From the NCBI GenBank assembly GCA_963678675.1, contig OY783192.1:5962001-6026000 (forward strand): DNA of 64,000 bases, in the 5' to 3' direction. A program made the position numbers and the translations under genes. This stretch comes from Xiphydria camelus (taxonomy: Eukaryota; Arthropoda; Insecta; Hymenoptera; Xiphydriidae). Each line of letters begins with the position of its first letter. Position 1 is the stretch's first letter. The notes beneath the pieces are model-generated. The model saw only the letters and a list, made by a program, of their open reading frames with translations, made no database searches and was not told where the DNA came from. Of this stretch, positions 56,674 through 64,000 are shown piece by piece.

Positions 56674-57169
56674 TAGGGTAGATCAAGGCGAGTCGAATCA
56701 CAGGGTAAATTGGATCATCTACATGTACGAGTATAAAAGAACACGTCTTGACTGACTGATTCATCAACGCCGAGCCGAAACCGCTGAAATTTGGACAGTA
56801 GGTTTCTTTTGTGATATGAATCCCACTAAGAAAGAATTTTACGAAATTCTTCCTGTAACGTGATAAAATAGGGGATGTAAGTTTGCACGAAAATCCATCA
56901 TTTTTGAAGTTAGATCCATGAAAATTGGTATTTGGCCTTTCGGTTAGAAATCAAGGAAGATGTGTTTCAGAATTTTTGGAAATTTAACCCTTGATGAGGT
57001 AAAATAGGGGATAAGATTATATTTCTCAAAACGTGGTAAAAATGAGCATTTCGATTGTTTGTATTACTTCATTGGAGGGGAACGAAATAATATGACAGAT
57101 TGAAATACTCATTTTCCCTACGATCAAAGAAATATGGATTTATGATTCGATTCGCCTCGATCTACCCTA
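56674..57169. mobile_element. TAGGGTAGATC-ended inverted-repeat element
   Basis: The left end tagggtagatcaaggcgagt with cgaatca and the right end tgattcgattcgcctcgatc with taccctaa are inverted copies with a few mismatches; TA lies at both edges. Inside, taaaataggggat occurs twice (about 56,866 and 57,001). It is 496 bp and non-coding, the shortest of the TAGGG group. Confidence 0.8.
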
Positions 57170-58673
57170 ATCGTAAATATTTACAAAAGAAACACATAAA
57201 TGTTAGGATTCAATTTTTGCAATACATCGAATATTATCGCAGCTTTAGAAAAAAGAGAAGAGATTTTGAGTAGGATAGGTATCACATTATTCTCGTACAC
57301 ATATCTATGTATACGTGCCCTCATCTTGAGGCGTCGCGACGCGACGAGATAATTGCTCCGCGAGGAAACGCGACGATCAGCTATTTAAAATCCCTGAATC
57401 AGGACCCACTATACGCTTCACCGTCCTTTGATTAACGGCCGTCCATTTCGGCGACACCTTCCTTCGACCGACTTCCCTATATAACTACTGCACCTCCTCC
57501 GTCTCCGGGGTTTTTGTGTCTCCGCGCGCCGCGGCCCTCCGTGCTCTCCTTTATGGCCGATATTAATTATCCCGGGGACGCTTATCTACTGGCCTCAGCG
57601 ACCTGCGACGAGAGCGCGCACGGAAAATTTAAATGAGAAAGTTTTTCTCGACTCTGCGGAAGTAGGGAACGTGGGATGGTCCGGTTGGGGGGTGAGGGGG
57701 GAAAAGGCGAAGGGAATGGCGGGTTCTCCTACCGCGCGATAAAACTCCTTTGCAATTGAGATCTCCACGGGGAAAAGTTCGCCTTTGATTTTTTCAAATC
57801 GTATCGCATCACCTCCCCCGCCCGCCACGAACACGCGCGCGACGCCAGCTGATTCGCTGGTTAATTACGAAACTTTGCCGACTCGACGATACCCCACCGC
57901 CGTGTGCACCTGGTTGCAGTATCGCCACTCGTGTACTTATACTCGTCGCGCGCGAATATTTATAATTTACCAGTAGATCTGTCTGGAAAGTTCGGTGGAA
58001 ATATACGCTCCTTACTCTAACTTGGGGCATCGAATTAAAATTAATTCTTCAGACGCGTGCAATGAAAAAGCGCATACTCGCAGCGGGTCTCTGCAATTAA
58101 TATGAGCAAGTTCGCCGTAGACGTCACCGGTAAACTCCTTCCATGTCAGGCGATGCTTTTTTGTCGTCGATACAGTAGCGATCTCTCTATATATACGTAG
58201 ACATTATTTTAAGCCCGTCGGTGATGGTGGTTCGTGCGAAACAACAGGGGTATATCTATCGATCGCAGTCCGGGGTGGATGCGAGAGCGAGGGGTAGCTT
58301 ATTGGTCAGTTGCACACGGTGCACACCCTGTATGACAAGAGGGTTGGTTGTATATAGGGGTTGCTACCCCATGCCGGTCTTCGGGGACGGCCGGAACGAG
58401 ATAGACGCGCGCGTAGCTTACCTCATTTTCGGAAATTATGTCTCGATGCTCGCGAGGGTTCTCTCTCTCTCTCTCTCTTTGCTCCCACTCTCGCGCGCTC
58501 TCTGCACTGTTTGATGACTCGACCGGGAGTGTCGTATAGCGTGCGTGGGTGATGCCCGCGCCGTGGATATGTCGAGCGAGGGGAACGGTTTCACGGGGGT
58601 TTCGTTTTCTTCGCTGTAATGGGACTCTTTCTTGTATCTAATTGTAAGCGAATGAAATATCCGACTGGTGTAG
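57170..58673. other. Non-coding stretch, CpG rich in parts
   Basis: GC-rich DNA at 57,480-57,960 and 58,200-58,620, with a (CT)n run at about 58,459-58,478. Frames are short and featureless. Confidence 0.4.
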
Positions 58674-59284
58674 AGATGGGGCGAGAAATTGGCGCTTCAA
58701 TTCGATATTTAGAGAGGGGTGTTTAAATAAGTCACATTCCTGATGAGGCAGTAATCAATAAATATTTTTTCTTCTGTTGTTTATTGGCATATGAAAATAA
58801 GGCAAAAGTTTTTTATTAGGATAAAGGGGCACTGGAGAGGCCACATTTCTAATAAAGTTATAATTAATAAACATTTTTTCTTCTCTTATTCATTGGCATA
58901 TGAAAATACTGTAGGTACACATAAGGAAAAGGTCTAGTTGAATACGAACTTAATAGAAAAATGTATTTGAGATGAATAGGAATTTATTCACATCGAACAC
59001 AAAAGTCTATTTGAACTTGATAAATGTTTTACTATATTCGTACACGGTTAAAAAAAGATATGGAAAACATTTATCTAATTTAAATAGACTTTTTGTTCGA
59101 TGTGAATAAATTCCTATTCATCTCAAATAAACTTTTCTATTATAGGTTCGTATTTAACTAGACTTTTTCTCTCAGTGTAAAAGTTCCTTATTAGGATAAA
59201 GGGGCATCGGATAGGTGATACATTTTTCGCAGGATATTTTTATATGCGTCATGTGTGTGTCAGACGCGCTACTTTCCCCTATCT
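58674..59284. mobile_element. 110-bp tandem-repeat element split by a MITE
   Basis: A 110-bp unit starting ggggtgtttaaataag at 58,716 repeats at 58,826 (ggggcactggagaggcc) and again, partly, at 59,201 (ggggcatcggataggtg). The units share ttggcatatgaaaata and attaggataaa. The second unit is interrupted by about 265 bp (see 58,914). The right side ends cgctactttcccctatct, a TAGGGG-type terminus; a diverged partner may be agatggggcgagaaattggc at 58,674. Confidence 0.6.
58914..59178. mobile_element. Foldback MITE inside the tandem repeat
   Basis: The left arm ggtctagttgaatacgaact, tttgagatgaataggaattt and attcacatcgaac pairs with gttcgatgtgaataaattcc and gttcgtatttaactagact. The right end is tttttctctcagtgta. 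The left end acacataaggaaaagg is diverged. The adjacent tandem unit shows where it entered. Confidence 0.75.
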
Positions 59285-60234
59285 GTAATAGAGTCTCGAT
59301 AAGCCGCGACACATTAAGTATAGCAGCGAGAGGCGGTCGGCCAGCCCCACGCTGCAGAATTCATAGAATATTCGATGTTTAGCTTCACTCCACGCCTCGT
59401 ACATCCCTTACAGCGCGCATCCACGAATCGGTTTGGACAAACTTCAAAGATACCCGCCTACCGCCTCGCAAACTTTTCCCTGATAAAAGTTTCCCGCAGG
59501 ACTGCCTACAGATTTTGGCGGGATCAAGGTATCTCCGGAGTGCATTATTCCCCGAGAGGGACTTCCTCGGAGCGGGTAGGCGAGAAAGATCGATAGCGCG
59601 ACTCGATAGAGCGGGTGGCAACTTTTGTTTTCTCGCGGCGCGATAAAGCACAGGGGAATATATAGGTATACATATATCGGCTCGCGACCGACACTTTTAC
59701 GCTTTTTCGTGTTGCTTATTCTCTCTCTTTCTCTCTCTCTCTCTCTTTCTCTCCTCTTCTATCCCTCTTCGTATGTTAGAGAGTTTGGTGATTTCTTGAT
59801 CAAGGGAGGGTCGCGGTGAAGGAGCAGAGTTTGGAGAGAAGAGTTGACGCTGCCACTTTTATAACGTTCGACCTATTCACCTCCCCTGGAAAACCTGTCT
59901 CCGTTCGCGATAACGTTTTTCTGAAAACTGTTTCTATAGAGACGATATGGTGATCAACCTGTATCGCGTTTGAATCGAGGTTTTAATTTTTACGACCTTG
60001 AATTTCTTCGTGTTACATATCAAGAACTCTTCTTTTAAACGCTGAAACGTTAGTTTGAAACTACACTGCAAAGAGATATTAGTAAATTTATTATACATTT
60101 GCTATGCAAAAGTATTGTAAAATTACATGGTACATGGTACCTGGTACAAGAAATTCTTATTATCACTATGAATTGAAGTAAAATGGATAGAGTTCATATA
60201 TTATTAATAAGACATGCCTGTTACTATGGAAGGT
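59285..60234. other. Non-coding stretch
   Basis: A (TC)n run at about 59,720-59,754 and the local repeat tggtacatggtacctggtac near 60,128 are the only structures noted. Confidence 0.5.
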
Positions 60235-60402
60235 TTACTCTCTTAATCTGAATCAGTAAAAATAACTGAGAATATCAGTGTATAGGCAGTGAAATCCAGT
60301 GAATATAATGTGACTGTAACTTTAGTAATCTTCTATTCACTAGATTTTAGTGACTTTTCACTGATTTTCAGTAACTGTCACTGATTTAGATTATGAGAGT
60401 AC
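60235..60402. mobile_element. Foldback element (tactctcttaatctgaatca)
   Basis: The left arm tactctcttaatctgaatca pairs with the right arm tgatttagattatgagagta; inward, cagtgaaatccagtgaata pairs with tattcactagattttagtg. There are many copies of the short motif cagtgaa or its complement. Confidence 0.65.
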
Positions 60403-60894
60403 GCACATGGTATTACGTAGTCAGATGTTGTATAAGGCATGATAATAAAATATACAGACCAAAATTACGAGAATGGAAATTCAAACTTATAGGTATGTCA
60501 GAATTTCACGTCACACATAAAATTTTCTCCGGTGGTGCGCGCGCGCGCGTACACACAAAACTAGCATATCAATACCTGAAAGTAACAGTGAGATAAACCA
60601 CAAAAAACTGATTTTGAGCTAACTATGTGTCAAACGTAAACTAAAACCGGCCTTTACATAATGCAACACTGAGATATCTCGGCAAAAATATTTAAGATAC
60701 TGTCAAAAAGGGAAACTCAGTGTGTGCAAAAGTTTTACAGACTTGATAGAAAAATAATTTTTTGTAGAAATTTCAATCTCATTAAATCAAATTTAATCCA
60801 CCTTCTCTTTATAGACTTTCAATCAAATTGAATAATTTTCTATCAAAGTTTTCCAACGAAGATGCTCTAAACTTAACCTCACCCTGTCACTTAC
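60403..60894. other. Non-coding stretch with a weak foldback
   Basis: gatagaaaaataatttttt at about 60,747 pairs with gaataattttctatcaaag at about 60,829. A (CG)n run lies at 60,537-60,549. If the exon at 60,895-60,995 is real, this stretch would be its first intron. Confidence 0.4.
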
Positions 60895-60995
60895 CTAAAT
60901 AATCCTGGTTTCTCACTAGGTTCGTATAATTCGATATCATCTTCACTTGTGTCGGACATATCCGATATATCATTATCGCCTTCGTCAGACATCAT
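60895..60995 (-). CDS. Possible first coding exon of an unidentified protein
   Basis: On the minus strand an ATGATG (60,995-60,990) opens a frame rich in acidic residues and serine, MMSDEGDNDISDMSDTSEDD, then IELYEPSEKPGLF, and ends at a good donor AG/GTAAGTG. The upstream DNA is stop-containing and promoter-like in composition. The protein start is too short for assignment. Acidic starts of this kind occur both in chromatin-related host proteins and in transposases such as piggyBac. No second exon was found, so it may also be chance. Confidence 0.3.
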
Positions 60996-61579
60996 TTTAA
61001 TAAATTGCAAACAAAATACGGAGATAGAAAATGTCAACTCTCTCAAAAACATTTAAATAGAATAGACGACGCGCCGGGTAAACTAATCCCCTAATCGTAG
61101 TGCGCATGTCAGTCCACACAGTTCATGCTCAGGACCAAGTATCGGATGGACGGTACAGAAACCGTTCCACGAACGATCCCTGCGGTGGTTGGAACGTTGC
61201 CAACACCATACAGTGAACCGTCCAGCGTACCGTCTTATTTTCTAAAGATAAATGTAATAAAGAGGATTTTATTTGAGATACTCCAAAGAAAATCTTTGAA
61301 GCCACAGAACGTTTTCATAAAGCTATTGGAAGGAGTTCGATGACGTATAGCGCAATTCATTTAGACAGCATTTGTTATTATATATCCGACGCAATGATTT
61401 TCTTTGTTTTGCGACGCAATTAGTTTAATGGGGGCCGCGAAGGTTTCTCAGCCGTAAGGTTAGGAATGCCGTAGAGTAATTATATATCTCGATAACCAAT
61501 TCAAAGGGTTAGAAGCATTTGTTTATCATACGACTAACAGGTCGAAAGCGCAAAGATAATAAAAGTTATAACAGTTACG
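60996..61579. other. Non-coding stretch
   Basis: A frame at 61,125-61,343 is open but has no recognisable domain. The sequence gtccagcgtaccgt occurs at 61,210 and again at 61,597, so part of this DNA is a short direct repeat. Confidence 0.35.
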
Positions 61580-61742
61580 AGTTATAACAGTTACTGTCCA
61601 GCGTACCGTACGGTTGGGGAGAACGGATTTATAGTAACTGCACCGTCGTTGGACTACCGAGAGCCGAGAGTCGGGGGCCAGGAACCGCGAGCCGAGGGCC
61701 GAGAGGGTCGGCGCCATCTGGCGTCAGGCCGCCACAGCGTGA
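61580..61742 (-). repeat. LTR-like repeat, copy 2
   Basis: Read on the minus strand it gives ctgtggcggcctgacgccag, atggcgcc, ccctctcgg, gtgcagttactataaatc and ccaaccgtacgg. These match 43,885-44,005 in order, with extra ctcgg-type repeats between. A TATA-like tataaat stands in the same place as in copy 1. Confidence 0.45.
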
Positions 61743-62677
61743 CGGGTCGCCACATGTCAAACTTTAATTAATTATCACAAAATATTTAAACAAGATAACT
61801 GATTGTTTTCTTTTTTATAAATACTGTTAAGGTCTAAAGAGTACATATATACCAAAAGTATTATAAAATCTGACACATGCAAGTTCCCTATTAATTAATT
61901 ATTATTTGAAAACCACTAAACATATTAAATAACTTAATTTGTGAAAATGATAGTAAATTTTAAGTCAAATTTTTATTATATTCTTTTCGTTGAAAGGGAA
62001 ATGAGTTGAGAAAATAGGAACATCATATTCCTCATTCCTTCCCCTTTCCGCTATAATAATTCCTCTTTCAATGAAGAAAATTAAATTTTAATTTTATTTA
62101 TCTATATTTTATTAATTCACAAAAATTTTTATATTTTTTAAAATCTTTAAATTTATTTATTACGCCTTTCTCCTCTTTTTTAGTCGATGTTGATTATTAA
62201 AATTCATGAATAATTAGTTTTAATAATAAATTTACTCCCTCTGCTCCTTCCAATTACTTGGACATCCTGTTCATCCCTTTCACTCTCTTCATTGTTTAAA
62301 AATCCTTTGGGAAATTTTTTTGTTGCAATTTAAAAAATCGTTTTCATCTCAAAAATATTTTTCAACATTATAGAGAGAGGAATTAATAAAATTACTAATA
62401 CATTGCCCCCCCCCCCCTTTCCTTTCAATTCAAGGCTACCTATAAATAATTTTCCGTTCAGAATGTTTAATTGATTATCTATGAATTTCAAATTATACGA
62501 AAAAGAGCTAAACAGCACGTGTTAGGACATCGACTAGCGCGAAAGAATGTGTCCGACTTATTAAGAACAGTGAAGGCCATATTTACATATCAGGCCAACT
62601 CAGGTTTTAGAGAAAAATCCCTTTACAGGTCTTCTTAGACTTCACCAGGTCTACTCAGTTTTAAACAGATCTTAATA
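61743..62677. other. AT-rich non-coding stretch
   Basis: It is strongly AT rich, with a poly-C run of about 14 bases at 62,405-62,418. No repeats or frames of interest were recognised. Confidence 0.5.
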
Positions 62678-62816
62678 TACAGGGTCTTCATACTCGTAAA
62701 TGATTACAGACCACGTGACCTACGCGTATATGCAACAAACGGTACAGTCCGAGCTCTCAATCAATAGCATATGCGCGTAGGTCACGTGGTCTGTAATCAT
62801 TTATGAAGACCCTGTA
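62678..62816. mobile_element. 139-bp hairpin element, tacagggtcttcat ends
   Basis: The arms tacagggtcttcat and atgaagaccctgta pair exactly. Inward, aaatgattacagaccacgtg and cacgtggtctgtaatcattt are exact complements, then acctacgcg and cgcgtaggt. The loop is about 40 bp and TA flanks both ends. The left arm has an extra actcg, a small indel. It would extrude as a very stable hairpin. Confidence 0.8.
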
Positions 62817-63434
62817 GGTCTATTCAGAATTGAACAGGTTAAAATATTCGACTCGGGCTAGCACTGCGTAGGTATACGAATCGGAGCAAAAATCCATGCT
62901 CGCCCTTCAATAACGCGTCCAGCTTCTTCATCCCTTCGAAGCTTCCAAACGTCAGTGATCGACTATCCGCGCCGCGTATGCGTATCCCTTTACCCTCCCA
63001 AATGAATCTGCACGTCACCACCCGAACAAAGAAAGACTTTAAGTTATGCGTGAAACTGGTATCCTGCCGGGAACCGCCCGCGCGCATTCTCTCGAGTTAT
63101 ACTCTCGGAGCTCGTCGTTCCTCCACCACCTATATAATTGCAAGATCATCGCGCACCATCCCACCGCGCGCGGGTGTTGGCCAATTTTACGCCGGTGTTT
63201 TTCTCGCAATTCCGGGAAAGCGGGAAGATTAATCGTCCCGGCGCGCGTATACGCGCGGCGCGGTTCGTTACGGAAGAGATTGTCCGGACCGCGGTATCTA
63301 TACCTGGTGCGCTGCCGCAGAATCTTTCGCACCAGGTCGACCGCCTCGCCAACGAACTCTGTTGCATTTTTACGTAGGTGATCTTTAAAAGCCGCGATTT
63401 ATTCCCGCGAAAGAGAGAGAGAAGGCAAAATCCT
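62817..63434. other. Non-coding stretch, CpG rich
   Basis: Four frames on both strands overlap across 62,978-63,381, a sign of compositional openness rather than coding. No domain or splice context is seen. Confidence 0.4.
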
Positions 63435-63926
63435 CACCGTGAAAAAAAATTCGTTTGATTCAACTAAATCTTGCAAACCAACAAATCTTGGGCGCCCAAC
63501 TAAATATACAGTCATTTCAATAAAGACGTAGTTTGAGTAATTCAAATTTAGTTGAAGTATAACTAAACGCTTAGCGTTTCGACTAATATTTCTTCAAATA
63601 ACTATAGGTACATATATTTTGTTGCGCGTCCGTAACCACAAAATTTAGTCGAATTAAACGATTGTTCTTTTAACACTATACTTCCACCGTTCGTCTGACA
63701 AAAACTTTTGTCGAAACAAACTAACTCAGATTCATTTAACGAAGCAGTGATGTTGAATTTGACTATAGTCTATATCTACCCAACAAAATGAATGTTATCG
63801 AATTAAACGAAAAAAAATTAGTTATTCCAACTATATACAGGCCAACTAACCACGCGATCGTTAATTTGACGAAATTTAACCTTCAACCAAACAGCTTGGT
63901 TGGAACAACTAAATTTTGTCTCAGTG
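63435..63926 (-). mobile_element. MITE family B, copy 2
   Basis: On the minus strand it starts cactgagacaaaatttagtt, then gttccaaccaa and agttggaataactaa, as in copy 1 at 5297-5761. The opposite end reads caccgtgaaaaaaaattc. The interior has repeated ttcaactaaa and tcgaattaaacga pieces. Confidence 0.75.
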
Positions 63927-64000
63927 CTGAAAGAGGAAAGAACTATCCATTATTCACACACGCGACCAGTTTTCGCGCGAGGATTCCTCTTGCGAATTAC

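Noticed and set aside
1..64000. CRISPR array or phage-defence cluster
   Set aside because: Direct repeats in the window (129-bp, 110-bp, 127-bp units) are contiguous or transposon-internal and lack regular unique spacers. The genome is eukaryotic.

Overview
The window looks like intergenic and intronic DNA from an insect nuclear genome, most likely a hymenopteran and possibly an ant. The reasons are the alternation of AT-rich stretches with CpG-rich blocks, very short introns with GTAAGT-type donors, the absence of bacterial operon structure or long reading frames, and the many miniature inverted-repeat elements (MITEs) whose ends read cacggagaaaa or cactgagaaaa. The species cannot be fixed from sequence alone. 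No complete host gene is visible. Almost all the long open frames are chance frames in CpG-rich or simple-repeat DNA.

Layout: 1-12,900 is mostly non-coding, with foldback MITEs (163, 4145, 5297, 6228, 8583, 8829), CpG-rich blocks (2.0-3.1 kb, 7.4-8.2 kb) and a piggyBac-type TTAA element (10,611-11,198). From 12,913 to 19,260 lie two inverted copies of one 1.3-kb inverted-repeat element. The first copy is interrupted by a PIF/Harbinger-like insertion and the second preserves the empty site. Between the copies are an element built of TCGAC pentamers and a MITE nested in another MITE. From 21,450 to 26,278 follow an element built of GCGAA pentamers, a deleted DNA transposon that keeps the tail of its transposase, a THAP-domain relic and a Helitron-like end with 129-bp tandem repeats. 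From 27,900 to 33,840 there are foldback elements, two of them nested.

The most informative part is 34,497-39,661. A 2.7-kb element with CTGCAGTCC subterminal repeats and broken transposase frames abuts a Harbinger-flanked unit. Inside that unit, between two inverted Harbinger arms, are the last two exons, the intron and the probable 3' UTR of a mitochondrial fission regulator (MTFR) family gene. This looks like DNA-level capture of a host gene segment.

From 40.8 kb on come further MITEs, a large foldback element (42,212-42,947), a composite element with an internal MITE (43,218-44,646), two more TAGGG-ended elements (48,751 and 56,674), a tandem-repeat element split by a MITE (58.7-59.3 kb), a possible minus-strand first exon (60,895-60,995), an LTR-like repeat present at both 43.9 and 61.7 kb, and AT-rich DNA. 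The window ends with a second copy of the MITE family first seen at 5.3 kb. The genes do not form a pathway; the content is a layered record of transposon insertion.
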